From assembly GCF_049243985.1 (NCBI RefSeq), contig NC_135371.1, positions 1,761,501-1,825,500 on the forward strand: a stretch of DNA of 64,000 nucleotides, given 5' to 3'. The notes beneath the pieces were generated by a model that had not been told where the DNA came from, ran no database searches, and saw only the letters and a list, made by a program, of their open reading frames with translations. Origin of the DNA: Paroedura picta. Its lineage: Eukaryota; Chordata; Lepidosauria; Squamata; Gekkonidae. The position numbers and the translations under genes are program-made. Below are positions 35,548 through 51,100 of this stretch, piece after piece (the stretch's first letter is position 1; the number at the start of each line of letters is the position of its first letter).

Positions 35548-35745
35548 GTACTCCGCTTTGTACTACCCAAAGGAGTCTCCAAGCAGCTAACCATCTGCTT
35601 CCCCTGTGGAGTACGTGGGGTTGAGAGAGCCCTAGGAGAACTGTGACTGGCCCAAGGTCCTCCAAGCTGCCTGCATGTGAAGGAGCGGGGAATCCAATCC
35701 GGTTCTCCAGATTAGAGACTGCCACTCCTAACCCTGACACCACGC
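35548..35745 (-). repeat. tRNA-derived SINE, antisense
   Basis: CCCAAAGGAGTCTCCAAGCA to ACCCTGACACCACGCCGG. Confidence 0.75.
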
Positions 35746-35961
35746 CGGAGGGGCTGCCGGTGTGCAGAAATCAGCACTGATCGTGAGACAGGAAGCCCAA
35801 GTCCAGGAGCCTGCCCTGCCCTGAGCTTCATCACAACCTGCAACCCAAGAGTCTTTCTTCCCAAGCTCTCCACTCGTGCAGAATCACATCCCTGCTGTAT
35901 CCAATGCACTGAGCAGTGACCAAATCTCCCTCGAAACTCCTTGGTAAGCGAACGCCTATTC

Positions 35962-36099
35962 CAGGGGTAGTCAAACTGCGGCCCTCCAGATGTCCATGGA
36001 CTACAAATCCCATGAGCCCCCTGCCAGCAAATGCTGGCAGGGGGCTCCTGGGAATTGTAGTCCATGGACATCTGGAGGGCCGCAGTTTGACTACCCCTG
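35962..36099 (+). mobile_element. hAT foldback MITE, complete
   Basis: CAGGGGTAGTCAAACTGCGG to CAGTTTGACTACCCCTG, with the 8-bp duplication GCCTATTC. Confidence 0.95.
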
Positions 36100-36249
36100 G
36101 CCTATTCTTAGGGTCAGCGGCTGAATGTCCTAGAAAGTTCAGATACCCCCCACTGGTTTTGCTCTCCAACAAAAGGAGAAGTATAATGCAAACTTCCCAT
36201 TGGGGAGAAAAGCAGGGTTACGTACCCATGCCTGTATGTATAAACAGGT

Positions 36250-36536
36250 AAACCAGCGTGGTATAATAGGATAAAGAGTGGCGGACTAATCTGGAGAGCG
36301 GGCCTGGATTCCTCACTCCTACAGGTACAGCCAGCTGGGTGACCTTGGGCCAGTCACTGTTCTCTGAGAGAAGAGCAGTTCCCCCAGAGCTCCCGGGAGT
36401 CCTTGCAGAGCAGTTCTCCCACAGCTCTCTCAGTCCCGCCTCCCCCACAGGGTGTTTGTTGCGGGGAGAGGGTTTTGTCAGTTGCGGGCAGTGAAAAGCG
36501 GGGTATAAAAAAACAGCTCTTGTTGTTGTTGTTGTT
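36250..36536 (+). repeat. tRNA-derived SINE with (TTG)n tail
   Basis: ACCAGCGTGGTATAATAGGA head, CAGCCAGCTGGGTGACCTTG, tail GGGTATAAAAAAACAGCTCT and TTG repeats. It has an internal duplication of the GAGCAGTTC piece. Confidence 0.82.
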
Positions 36537-36544
36537 GGGGATGG

Positions 36545-37130
36545 GAAGGCGGGATGCTGAAGGCAGCGCCTTCCCGGTGCCTTCCCCGCAGGGAAGCCCG
36601 GGCAAAACCGTCTCTCCTGCCCCAGCAGCCCGGAGAGCCCCTCGCCTGCTCCGAGGGGGGGAGAGCCCTTGCACGCCCCTTGCACGCCCCCTTGCTCACC
36701 TCCTCTGCCCCCCGCCCGGGCCAGGGCGCCGCCGCTGCTGCTCCTCCGGCGCTTCTCCTCCTCCTCCCGCTGGCGGGTCTCGGAAAGCCCCCCCTCCCCC
36801 CCTCCCCCCCTCCCCCCTCCCTCTCCCCCCTTCCGTGGGGCTGAGGCTGCCAGCCGGGACAGGCGATTCTCGCCACGGGCTTTGCGCGGACAAGAAAGGG
36901 AGGCGGCTGCGGGCGAGGGTCTCCGCAGCGCCCCCCAGCGCCCCCAGCAAGATCGACGCCTGAAATGGGAGGCCGATAAATACAAGAAGGGAAGGGTTTT
37001 GAGCCGACCTTTGAGGGCTGCCAGGTGCCCCCGGTCTCCCGCCCCACTTTGGGAAAGCCCCGCAAGCAGAAGAGCGTTTCTGCAGCCCGCTTTTTAGCCC
37101 CCGAAGGAGCGGCTGACAAACGCCTGTCCC
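36545..37130 (-). promoter_or_regulatory. CpG-rich start of G4
   Basis: Dense CpG with GC boxes. Minus strand GGGGGCAGAGGAGGTGAGCA gives a donor after 36700 for an untranslated first exon of G4, 2.8 kb upstream of its SCAN exon. The AAGGGTTAA block is not present. Whether it also fires rightward is unknown. Confidence 0.5.
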
Positions 37131-37262
37131 CTTCCACTCCCCGCAGAAGGCGCCTTGTGGGAGAGGTAGGGCTGGGAGAGCTCTCAGAGAACCGTCACAG
37201 GCCCAAGGTCACCTAACAGGCTGCACGGGGGGGGGGAGCTGGCTCTCCAGGTCAGTCTGCTG
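37085..37262 (-). repeat. tRNA-derived SINE, antisense, partial
   Basis: CTTTTTAGCCCCCGAAGGAG and AGAGCTCTCAGAGAACCGTC. Confidence 0.6.
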
Positions 37263-37439
37263 CTCTGAGCCGCAACATCAAAGTGTGGAGATTTCGGGCT
37301 AGGGCCTGGGGAGGCCAGGGACCTCAGTGGAGCACAAAACCCTCCAGAGCATCCAGGTCCTCCAGGGGAACGGATTTCTGTAGGGTGGGGAGGGCCAGAG
37401 TTGGGAGGACCAGAGTTCTCTGGCTGCTGCTTGTCAGGT

Positions 37440-37865
37440 CCCAAAGCTAAAACAGAACATAAAGGAAAAGAAAAGGTTACATGTTGAGTGATACTTTGAA
37501 AAACATAAGCAATCAGGTATTCAATAAGCCCATTTTTCTGAATTGTCTTCAGTGATTTTTCAATGATTTTTCTGAATCTTCTTCAGTGCTATTCTGGAAT
37601 ACTAATATAATTCCCAATCAAATGTTGTTATGTTATTCAATTTTCTAAGGCATAAAAATATTATAGTCAACAGTAAACAATTTAAAGCGTACTTTTAAAT
37701 GTCACATGGCTTGAATTCATTTTGGGCAAGCCGAAGAGCAACCCCATCATTCAGGAGCAATTGCCAAGGTGATAATCTTCATACTGAGGTACACTTTAAA
37801 TTGTTAAAATTGTTTACTGTTGATTATAATCTTGTTACGCCTTAGAAAATTATATAACATAACAA
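37440..37865. other. AT-rich stretch with an internal inverted repeat
   Basis: TTATAGTCAACAGTAAACAATTT near 37660 pairs with AAATTGTTTACTGTTGATTATAA near 37797. No gene is seen; probably a DNA-element remnant. Confidence 0.4.
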
Positions 37866-37869
37866 CAAT

Positions 37870-38255
37870 TCCCCACTCCTCTTCATACAGCCAGATGGGT
37901 GATTTGGGCTAGTCCCAGTTCTCAGAGAGCAGCTCCTTTACTTCAGTTCTTTAAGAGCTCTCTCAGCCCCACTGCTGTCACAGGGCGTGTGTTGTGGGGA
38001 AAAGGACGGGTAGTAAAGAGTGGGGTAGTAAAAAGCAGGGTACAAAAAAACAGCTCTTCTTCTAATCTGGATAACTGGGCTTGATTCCCCACTCCTCCAC
38101 ATGCAGCCAGCTGGGTGACCTTGGGCCAATCACCGTTCTCTCAGAGCTCTCTCAGCCCCATCTACCTCACAGTGTCTGTTGTGGAGAGAGGTGTTTGTAA
38201 GCTGTTTTAGGATTTTAGTGAAAAGCACTGTATTAAAAAACAGCTCTTCTTCTTG
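37870..38255 (+). repeat. Two tRNA-derived SINEs in tandem
   Basis: One copy runs 37870-38056 and a second starts near 38065 and ends in CAGCTCTTCTTCTTG. The second landed in or next to the first one's tail. Confidence 0.75.
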
Positions 38256-38267
38256 CCTTGAAAACCC

Positions 38268-38390
38268 TCCCAAACTGCGGCTTTCCAGATGTCCACGGAC
38301 TACAATGACCATGAGCCCCTGCCGGCAGGGGCTCATGGTAATTGTAGTCCATGGACATCTGGTGAGCCGCAGTTTGGCCATCCCTGTGGG
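38268..38390 (+). mobile_element. hAT foldback MITE
   Basis: CCCAAACTGCGGCTTTCCAG to GCCGCAGTTTGGCCATCCCTG. Lies about 120 bp upstream of the G5 promoter. Confidence 0.8.
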
Positions 38391-38504
38391 GATCCCTCCA
38401 GGTGGTCCAAGTTGGCCTCTCTTATGTTCATGCCCACCTGCAGTTTTTCCACCTGGGGAGCCGAGCTCGCTTCATCGGATGCCGGCCAATCCCCCTGTTG
38501 AGAG

Positions 38505-38560
38505 GCTCTCCAAGGGTTAAAGCCAGAGAGTGTGCGCTCCTAGACAGGCAAAGAGGAGGG
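38505..38560 (+). promoter_or_regulatory. G5 core promoter
   Basis: TCCAAGGGTTAAAGCCAGAG, then CTCCTAGACAGG. The untranslated first exon probably ends at GCTGCCGCCG before GTGAGCTCC near 38636. The following G-rich block with GTCAATGCAAGACC is shared with G0 and G6. Confidence 0.68.
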
Positions 38561-38787
38561 GGTGGGACGAGGGGCCGCCGAGTCCTCCTCCGCCCTTTGC
38601 AAGGAGCCGCCCGTGCATTCCGGGGGCTGCCGCCGGTGAGCTCCGGGGGGCTTTGCTGGGGGGGGGGGAGAGTCAATGCAAGACCCCCCCTGCAGAGGGG
38701 GAGGTTGGGGGGAGAGAGAGAGGGAGCCCCTTTGTGCAGAGCCGCCAAAGGTCCCTGCAAGGTGTTGAGCAATATCCATACAGATTA

Positions 38788-39150
38788 GTGGCGGACTTCT
38801 GGAAGCCTCCAGGCGGGCCCGGGAGATCTCCCGGAATTACAGGTCACCTCCAGGCGACAGAGATCGGTCCCCCTGGAGCAAAGAGATGCTCTGGAAGATG
38901 GGCTGTATTGTAGCGATGCCAGCCTCCAGGTGGGACCTGGGGATCCTCGGGAATAATAGCTCCTCTCCAGGCAGCGGAGAAAAGCTCCCCCGGAGGACAG
39001 GGCTGCTTGGGACGGGGTGGGGGGGGTGGGGGGGCGGACACAGTGGGAGGGCTTCTGGAGTTCTGGCCCTGAGGGCCCCTGAGTTTTGGCCCCTGAGTGA
39101 CACACAGTGTGGGCCTGGAGGAGCCACCGATGTGATCCAACAGGGCTTGT
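38788..39150 (+). mobile_element. Interspersed element and LINE 3' end
   Basis: Two pieces of the GGAAGCCTCCAGGCGGGCCC element, then GGAGGGCTTCTGGAGTTCTG and TGATCCAACAGGGCTTG, a LINE 3' end also seen at 2640-2890. Confidence 0.5.
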
Positions 39151-39248
39151 TCTTCTCTGCAGGGCGTTTCCCTGAATTGGCTGCCAGAGAATGCAGAGCA
39201 GGTGTGCTGACAGGGGCTTTGCACCCCTTTTCTTTCTCTCTCTCCCAG

Positions 39249-39313
39249 GCGGCACCGAAAGGACACCCCTGATGCCTTCCCTGCCCTCCCCTTCCCGTGG
39301 AGAGATCTTCTCT

Positions 39314-39331
<18 letters not shown>
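39249..39331 (+). CDS. G5 first coding exon
   Basis: Acceptor CTCTCTCCCAG, donor GTACAAG. ATG at 39314 or 39317. Homologous to 48054-48127 (G6) and 62986-63071 (G8). Confidence 0.78.
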
Positions 39332-43584
<4,253 letters not shown>

Positions 43585-43589
43585 AATCT

Positions 43590-43665
43590 AAAAATGCCTG
43601 CAGTGTGGGAAATGTTTCTGTTACTGTGGGCACCTTACTGCCCGTGAAATAATTCACATGGGAGG
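43590..43665 (+). pseudogene. Fossil finger after the G5 stop
   Basis: In a different frame, AAATGCCTGCAGTGTGGGAA codes KCLQCGKCFCYCGHLTARE and then IIH. One of the last two zinc-ligand positions is kept and the finger is out of frame. Confidence 0.75.
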
Positions 43666-43959
43666 AGCTGTTTAAATGACATGACAGAAGTGGGAGTTGC
43701 AACCAACGTTCCCTCTTAAGCCAGACTTTCTTGGAAAGCCTGAAGTCAGAAAATCAGTAGTCTTGTGGTGAAGTGGGAGAACCTTTTACTCTTCCAGGCC
43801 TTCCACTGCTGATTGAAGAGTGGCCATCCTCAGAGAAGCTGCAAAGGGAAATTACAATGTGAGACTGCAGAACTTTCATTCATTCACAAATTCAGAGCAA
43901 TGGGCCTCCCAAGTCAAGGACTCTCAACGTCACTATGAAACCCAGTTCTCTACTTGTCT

Positions 43960-44190
43960 TGTCCCCAAACATCTTTGCTCTAATCAAATTGGCAACATTT
44001 TGTACTGGCATTTTGCATCTGGACCCCTTTCTTTACAACATCTCTCCAACCTCCTGGCTGGATTTATAAAGGCCCCGGAATCTCCATTCCTGTTTGTATC
44101 TGACGAAGGGACCTTGACTCTCACTTGAGCTGATACCCTGGAAAACTTGTTGGTCTCTGGAATCTGGTTCTTCCACTGCAGATCAACTGA
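43960..44190 (-). mobile_element. Interspersed repeat piece
   Basis: GTATCTGACGAAGGGACCTT and AACTGAGCTGCCCACCTGAA belong to the same unnamed family as the pieces near 12925, 19930 and 45455. Confidence 0.4.
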
Positions 44191-44502
44191 GCTGCCCACC
44201 TGAAATATGACTTTGCATGTTTGTTTTTAAGTTATGTGTTAACGATAGCCTAAACTGTGTACCCTTGTCAAGTAAGCTAGCTGTTGCCGGCAGATGATTT
44301 TAGAAACTGAAAACAAGGGAGACTGAAGGGAATAGCAGCTTAGTTTTAGAAGAAATCCCTTGCATTTGGCCTCCTGAGATTTGGGCAAGATATTGTCTTG
44401 GGCTCCTCAAGTTGCTCTCCATTCATTATCTGTGCAGAAATAAGGGTGGTTGTGGTTTTCTTTGGCGTGAGTCAGTGTTGAAGATACAAATAGCGATGCT
44501 GT

Positions 44503-44508
44503 AATAAA
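44503..44508 (+). terminator. Candidate poly(A) signal of G5
   Basis: AATAAA about 920 nt past the G5 stop. Confidence 0.35.
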
Positions 44509-44699
44509 ACGATGAAAGAGAAGCAAAGATGATCTCACGGGATCACTGTTGTGCCCAGACGGGGCCAGAAAGGCTGCTGAGCTGCACCTATTAACCGGAG
44601 TGATGTGGTCTGTTGTGGCGATGTCAGTGGGATGCCTGACTCTTCCTGTCTGCAGGCCCATATCGGGATCAGGACTGACCAGAGTCATCCAGGATGAGG

Positions 44700-44795
44700 G
44701 ATTGAGATGGCATTCTTGCTGCTTGGGGGGCAGGAGTAGGAGGACACCTGGAGTTCTGGCCCCACAGGTGGCCCCTGTGTTTTGGCCCCTGTGTG
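44700..44795 (+). mobile_element. LINE 3' end piece
   Basis: GGACACCTGGAGTTCTGGCC and GTGTTTTGGCCCCTGTGTGA; continued after the SINE insertion at 45093-45130 with GTTGGACCGGATGGGCCC. Confidence 0.6.
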
Positions 44796-44805
44796 ACCCA
44801 GAGTA

Positions 44806-45093
44806 GAAGAAGAAGAAGAAGAGTTGGTTCTTATATGCCGCTTTTCCGTACCCGAAGGAGGCTCAAAGGGGCTTACAGTCATCTTCCCTTTCCTCTCCCC
44901 ACAACAGACACCCTGTGGGGTGGGTGAGGCTGAGAGAGCCCTGATATTCCTGCTCGGTCAGAGCAGTTTTATCAGTGCCGTGGCGAGCCCAAGGTCACCC
45001 AGATGGCCGCATGTGGGAGACTGCAGAATCGAACCCGGCATGCCAGATTAGAAGTCCGCACTCCTAACCACGACACCAAACTGGCTCTCCAGA
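44806..45093 (-). repeat. tRNA-derived SINE, antisense, full length
   Basis: From (GAA)n and GAGTTGGTTCTTATATGCCG to AACCACGACACCAAACTGGC. Inserted in the LINE 3' end around it. Confidence 0.92.
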
Positions 45094-45727
45094 GTGTTGG
45101 ACCGGATGGGCCCTTGGCCTGATCCAACAGGGCTTCTCTTGTGTCTGGGGCAGTGATGCTCTGTCTTCTTGGTCCTTGCTGGGGGGGGGGGAGTGGGAGG
45201 GCTGGGAAGCCATCTCTAAATCTCACCCGCTGCCTTTGCTCAGATGAGCGAAGACATTGGAGCCGAACAACCGAACTGCTCCAGATTCGAGTCTGCTGCT
45301 CTGAAGCACAACAAGCTCTAGAAAGGAGGATGCTGGGCCTGAAGCCCACGAGGAAACAGCAAGAGTCCAGGAGGACCAAACCTTTGGCAGGGGAGGACTT
45401 CTCGTGAGTCCCTGCGCCCTTCTTCAGACACCTGTCTCTTCTCTCCTGCGCAGGCAGATTAACAGGGCTGCCCATCTGGATCGATTAGGAGGAAAGAGCG
45501 AGAGGCCAGGAGCCCCTGAAATAACCATAAAATGTCTGGCAGGGTGGAGCTTTCCCGAGTCTCGGCTCCCTTCTTCAGGTTTCCTGCCACAAAAATTTGG
45601 CTCGTCTTGAAGGCCTCCTGCACCTTGCTGCTGCTATAGACAGAATCACGCAGCCGCCCAACTTGCTCAAACCCAACAGCGATTGGCTTGTGGCTTCTTG
45701 TGCCGGCAGGATCCTCTGGCTTCAAGG

Positions 45728-45870
45728 GCAGACCTACACAGAGATGAGAGAGCCCTGAGAGAACTGGGCCTGTCCCAAGGTCCCCAGCTGGTGGCTTGTG
45801 GAGGAGGAGTGGGGAATCACACCTAGTTCTCCGGATCAGAGGCCGCCACACTGAACCAAGACATCACATA
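45728..45870 (-). repeat. tRNA-derived SINE, antisense, partial
   Basis: GAGAGAGCCCTGAGAGAACT to ACTGAACCAAGACATCAC. Confidence 0.65.
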
Positions 45871-45960
45871 GAATCACAGAATCCTAGAGTTGGAAGGGGC
45901 CATACAGGGCCATCTAGTCCAACCCCCTGCTCAACGCAGGATCAGCCCAAAGCATCCTAA
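45870..45960 (-). mobile_element. CR1 3' end, antisense
   Basis: ATAGAATCACAGAATCCTAG, TAGTCCAACCCCCTGCTCAA. Confidence 0.85.
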
Positions 45961-46027
45961 AGCATCACGCTGGCTCTCAGTTAAAATGTTAAAGACGTCT
46001 GGGCCAGGCACTGCTGCAGCAGCAGGA

Positions 46028-46130
46028 ATCTCTCCAGATGTCCATGGACTACAATTCCCATGAGCCTCATAAAGCACTGGCAGGGTCTCATGGGAACTGT
46101 AGTCCATGGACATCTGGAGAACCACCGTTT
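46028..46130 (+). mobile_element. hAT foldback MITE
   Basis: CCAGATGTCCATGGACTACA with the reverse arm CTGTAGTCCATGGACATCTGG. About 120 bp upstream of the G6 promoter, as at G5. Confidence 0.8.
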
Positions 46131-46244
46131 GACTGGGTATTGTGGTTGCTTGCTTGATGCTGGAGCACAGGGGCCACCCGCCCTGTCATCTGGGGCATCT
46201 TTTGCATCTTTCCTGAGTCCTTTGAACTGGGAGGGGGGGAATGC

Positions 46245-46295
46245 TTTACAAGGGTTAAAGAGAGAGAGAGTCTGCAATCCTAGAGAGGAAATTGG
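46245..46295 (+). promoter_or_regulatory. G6 core promoter
   Basis: ACAAGGGTTAAAGAGAGAGA, then CAATCCTAGAGAGG. A donor-like CAACTGGTGAGTTCAGAGGG follows near 46402, then GCTGCAATGCAAGACCTGCA, both shared with G5 and G0. Confidence 0.68.
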
Positions 46296-46834
46296 GGGGG
46301 GGAGGACATAGGGGGAAGCCATTTCCTGTGTGTGTGTCCCCCCTCCACTTGCAGAGAGGACTTTGTGTGTCCCAGCAGCTGCTTGCATGCCTTGACTCAA
46401 CTGGTGAGTTCAGAGGGGTTTTATTGGGGGGGGGAGTATGGATTGGGGGCTGCAATGCAAGACCTGCAGCAGAGAGAAAGGAGGGGGTGCAGCAGGAGAG
46501 GCGGTGGAAGGAAAAGGGGGGAGTTCTGGGGGGAGATTTTGGAGGGGGGAGGATGAAACAGATGCAGGAGGGAGAAGGGGAGGGGGCTCTCTGTGTAGGA
46601 CTTCTTCCAGTAGAACGTAGGAAGGGTCATCTGGAGGCCCACCAGCAGAACTCCAGGAGCCCTCCCACTCTGGCCCCCTAAGCACCAGGAATACACAGCC
46701 TCACTGCTGCAGACAGAAGAGAAGCCATGCTGGAGCAGGCCAATGGCCTGTCCAGTCCACCCTTCTGTGTCACACAGAGCCCCAAACCCAAAACAAGAAG
46801 CTCCATCTGGAGGTCCAGCAACATGCTCGTTCTG

Positions 46835-47715
46835 TTCTTGCCTTGGAGGTAAAGAAGGGAGTGGATGCAGGAGGGGGAAAGGTCCTGGGGAGGCAGTAGG
46901 CAGGAGCAGGGAAGGAGTGGGGGGTTGAGGGAGGATTACGGGTAGGAGGCAAAGAAGGGAGTAGATACAGGAGGGGGAAAGGTATGGGGGAGGCAGAGGC
47001 AGGAGCAGGGAAGGAGTGGGGGTTGAGGGAGGATTACGGGTAGGAGGCAAAGAAGGGAGTAGATACAGGAGGGGGAAAGGTATGGGGGAGGCAGAGGCAG
47101 GAGCAGGGAAGGAGTGGGGGTTGAGGGAGGATTACGGGTAGGAGGCAAAAGAAGGGAGTAGATACAGGAGGGGGAAAGGTCCTGGGGAGGCAGTAGGCAG
47201 GAGCAGGGAAGGAGTGGGGGGTTGAGGGAGGATTACGGGTAGGAGGCAAAGAAGGGAGTAGATACAGGAGGGGGAAAGGTATGGGGGAGGCAGAGGCAGG
47301 AGCAGGGAAGGAGTGGGGGTTGAGGGAGGATTACGGGTAGGAGGCAAAAGAAGGGAGTAGATACAGGAGGGGGAAAGGTCCTGGGGAGGCAGTAGGCAGG
47401 AGCAGGGAAGGAGTGGGGGGTTGAGGGAGGATTACGGGTAGGAGGCAAAGAAGAGAGTAGATATAGGAGGGGGAAAGGTACGGGGGAGGCAGAGGCAGGA
47501 GCAGGGAAGGAGTGGGGGGTTGAGGGAGGATTACGGGTAGGAGGCAAAAGAAGGGAGTAGATACAGGAGGGGGAAAGGTACGGGGGAGGCAGTAGGCAGG
47601 AGCAGGGAAGGAGTGGGGGGTTGAGGGAGGATTACGGGTAGGAGGCAAAGAAGGGAGTAGATACAGGAGGGGGAAAGGTATGGGGGAGGCACAGGCAGGA
47701 GCAGGGAAGGTGTGG
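46835..47715 (+). repeat. 98-101-bp minisatellite, about nine copies
   Basis: Unit text GGAGGCAAAGAAGGGAGTAG, ATACAGGAGGGGGAAAGGTA, GGAGGATTACGGGTA. One strand is almost pure purine and G-rich. Variants (TATGGGGG or TCCTGGGG) alternate, so higher-order copying has occurred. In G6 intron 1; absent from G5. Confidence 0.96.
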
Positions 47716-48053
47716 GGGGCTGGGATGAGGTGCTGCAGAAAGCACCAAGGGGGCAAAGAAGAGGAGAGGGGAGGTGTGAATAAGACAGAAGGAAATGCCC
47801 CCCATATAGAATGGCCGGGGGAGGGTGAGACATTGGACCAAACCCTTGTATGGCATTGGGGAAGAATCATTTTCAGGAGTGGGGGGGGGGGCAGGGGAAT
47901 AAGATGCAGGAAAACACACCCCTCCCCGTATCAAAGGGCTGGGTGAGGGGGGGGCATTGGGCCAAACACTCCCAGGCCTTCCTGTTCACTGAGGGGACCA
48001 GCACAGCAAATGAGTCTGCCATTTCAGTACGAGAGCCTGTCTCTCCCTTCCAG

Positions 48054-48127
48054 GCAACAGTGAAAAGACACTCTGGAGGTCTCCTCTGCGTGGCGAAGGG
48101 TCAAGATCCACCATGATGCCTGCTCAG
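48054..48127 (+). CDS. G6 first coding exon
   Basis: Acceptor TCCCTTCCAG, donor GTACCCAG. ATG at 48113 in ATCCACCATGATG context. Confidence 0.78.
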
Positions 48128-51100
48128 GTACCCAGGAAGGGGAGGGGGTCTGGTGGAGGGGAGGGGTGTGTAGAGGACACCAAGGGAGCCTCCTTGTCTG
48201 TGGCCGGGCTGATGAGCTTCTGCCGCTCCAAGGTGCTGGGGCTGCCCAGTGGGGGGGACAGGAAAAGAGCCACACGCAGACTCAGATGACCTGGGCAAAG
48301 AAGCCCAAACAGGGGCGATGGGACAATTCCGGTCCATGAATTTCCCAAGAAGGCAGGCTGGTCCTCTCCTTGGGGGTGCCCTGCTGTGTCTTTCCTGCAA
48401 AGAAAATTTGCATGGATTCATGTAAGCCCAGCCTGGTGTCGTGGTTAGGAGTGCAGACGACTAATCTGGTGAGCTGAGTTTGATTCCCCGCTTCTTCCCC
48501 ACATGCAGCCAGCTGGGTGACTTTGGGCTCCCCACAGCACTGAGAAAGCTGTTCTGACAGAGAAAGAATATCAGGGCTCTCTCAGGCTCACCCACCTCAC
48601 AGGGTGTCTGTTGTGGGGAGAGGAAGGGAAGGGGATTGTAAGCCACTGAGCCTCTTTTGGGGAGAGAAAAGTGGCATATAAGAACCAACTCTTCTTCTAC
48701 TCTGTTTCACTCTGAGAACTCCTTTAAACCACTCAACCGGTTGTGAAGGTCGGAAGCCAGCAGGGGCCGGGGCTAGCCTGTGTCTTGCAGGGAGTCCCCC
48801 ATGCCGGATCGTCCAGCCCCTGGGTGGGAATGATAGGCGTGTTTCTTCAAGGCACAGAATTCTTGTTTCTCGGGGCGCAGGTTTGTTCGCTCACAGTTAG
48901 AGTAGCCAACCTGGAGAAACGGAGGCAAAGCGACAGGTTGGGGGACGGGGCCTTCAGGGAATCCTACATCTGCACGGACCGTTCTTCTGCTGTTGTGGGG
49001 AGGGAGAGCCTCGAGGTCGCAGGGGGTGGGTCTGAAATGGTTATTTTGTTCATGGCAGGGTGGTTCCTGGTTGTCGGCCAGGAGGGTCCCTGATCTCAAA
49101 GCTTAGTAGTTCAACAGATCTGACCTTCTATTTCCCTCCTTTTCTTTCTCCTTCTTTACCACTATTAATTCCCCGCCTTTGTTCTTGGCACTTCCACCCT
49201 CTCCCAGCAATGGACCAGCTTTCCAACTATCTAAAGAAGTGTTTTCTTTGGATTCTTGCAGGGCGGGGTCTCCTTTGAGGAGGTGGCCGTGCATTTGTCC
49301 CCGGCGGAGTGGGCCCTGCTGCACCCAGCCCAGAGAGCGCTCTACAAGGAAGTAATGCTGGAGAACTTTGGGATCGTGGCCTCCCTGGGTGAGGACCCTT
49401 TCCTCTGTGGCAGTTTCTGGTGGGAAGTAAGACTGGAAGGAGGTCTTGAATGAGGAAAGGAGCAGCCGGGCCGTCTCCCCTGTGCCCAGTGGCTGATCTC
49501 TGTCCCCTCCGGGACATGGGAGGGGTTATGGGCCCTGCTGGGAGAATGGGAACCCCTGCCCTGTGCCAGGATCACGTGAGAGGGCAACAGAAGAGGTGCC
49601 AACAAGGGATGCCTGGTCTAGAGAAGATGAGGTGGTCTATGCAGGGGCTTCCCTCCAGTCTGGGCCTCGGCTGACCTGGGCTGGATAAGGCTGTGGGAGT
49701 TTCTGTGCTGGCTTCTCCGGCCCATTTCTCAGTGTGGCAGGGAGTGGGGCCGGGACCCCAGGGCCAGATGGGTGACCCTGGCTCTCTAACATTTTGCCCC
49801 TCACCTCTATTCCCTGTCTGTGGTGTATTTCTGGAAGGACGGTCAACCTGCCTTGGAGTTGCTTCACTTATGAGCATACGGGGAAGTTATAATTTGGTGA
49901 CTTTTTCCCCCTCTGACAAAAAGGACCCTGGATTTCTAAGCCTGACTTCATATCCCGGCTGGAGGAGGGAGAAGAGCCGTTCCTTCTGGGCCCTGAGGAA
50001 GCGGAGGGGCTGGCAGGTAGGTGCTTAGATCGGTCAGGGGGACTGTCTCTTCTTTCCTATGGCTGATGGCTCTCCGGGCCCTGTTTTTCCGCACAGCATG
50101 AGGTGCTGGGCTGGGTTGTCCATGCCAAAATCACGCCTATAAACCATGAAGTGATGAAAAGGGCCCCCTTCTCATTTTGCATATGTCCAGTTCAGCCAAG
50201 TCTGCTGTCTGTTTCCCTTCAGGCCAGGTTTTCCCCCAGCTTCTGTCCCTTGAACTGGATCTGCCAGGCCTTCCTCCCGGGCGATGGTGCCCATAATGCA
50301 GCTCCTGCCCTTTAGCTCTGAGCCAAGGCCGGACAGCTGTCTTGTCCACACCTGTGACTTGGCTTCCCCTGCCGGCCAGCCCGGAGCAGTGCTGGAAGTG
50401 ATTCGGAAGGCTCTGTGCCAATCTGAAGTCCAGTCTCGGAACAACAACAGAAGGGGGGGGGGGACTAACCTTAAGAAAGGACAACGTTGAGAGGAAACAA
50501 ATGTTTGAGAAACATAGAGAGAGAAAAGTAAGTTTATGAGTGTCACAGCCTTATGCTGTAACAACCAAAAATAAAAGACAATTAAAATGAAAAAGTGAAC
50601 AGACAATAGTGAAACTAAATTCAGATTAAAAGATTTAAAAGTTTACATGATGTCTGGAGCAGCCCTTCTCCCTTCTGCATCTGCCCAAACACTCCTTTCC
50701 TGGAAATACATCCAGGAAGGAAAAGAGAAACTTAAAACTCTGAACTACTTCAAGAATGTAAGAGAAGCCATGTTGGATCAGGCACTGGAAATTCTGCTGC
50801 TCTGGTTCCCATGCAGGAGCACAGATTTGGGGTGGACGAGGTGCACTGGGCCAAATGCTCCCCCACGAGGGAGCAGGAAGAGGCTGGGCAACCTGCCCTG
50901 ACTCAACTCCAGCCAGCAGCCCGATGCAAAGCCTCCAGTGCGGAAACAGTCTTTGAGACAGAAAATATCCATGGTATATTCTCTCTATTCTGCTGTCTTG
51001 GGCTGTGTTCATTACTGTATGATTGGCTGCTCAGCCAACTTACTCCACTTGGAATTTTAAAAGTATTGAAAAATCAAGGGGGAAGAAGAAGAAGAGAAGA

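Noticed and set aside
44824-45051. Recurring peptide of the type MVLICRFS(L/V)P
   Set aside because: Antisense reading of the tRNA-derived SINE; also seen at 26165, 48461 and 59199.
45250-45320. Short frame starting MSEDIGAEQPNC after a TTTGCTCAG
   Set aside because: Stops after about 25 codons, has no donor and runs into an interspersed repeat.
46421-47934. A family of minus-strand frames starting MPPTRNPPSTP
   Set aside because: They are repeated readings of the 98-101-bp minisatellite.
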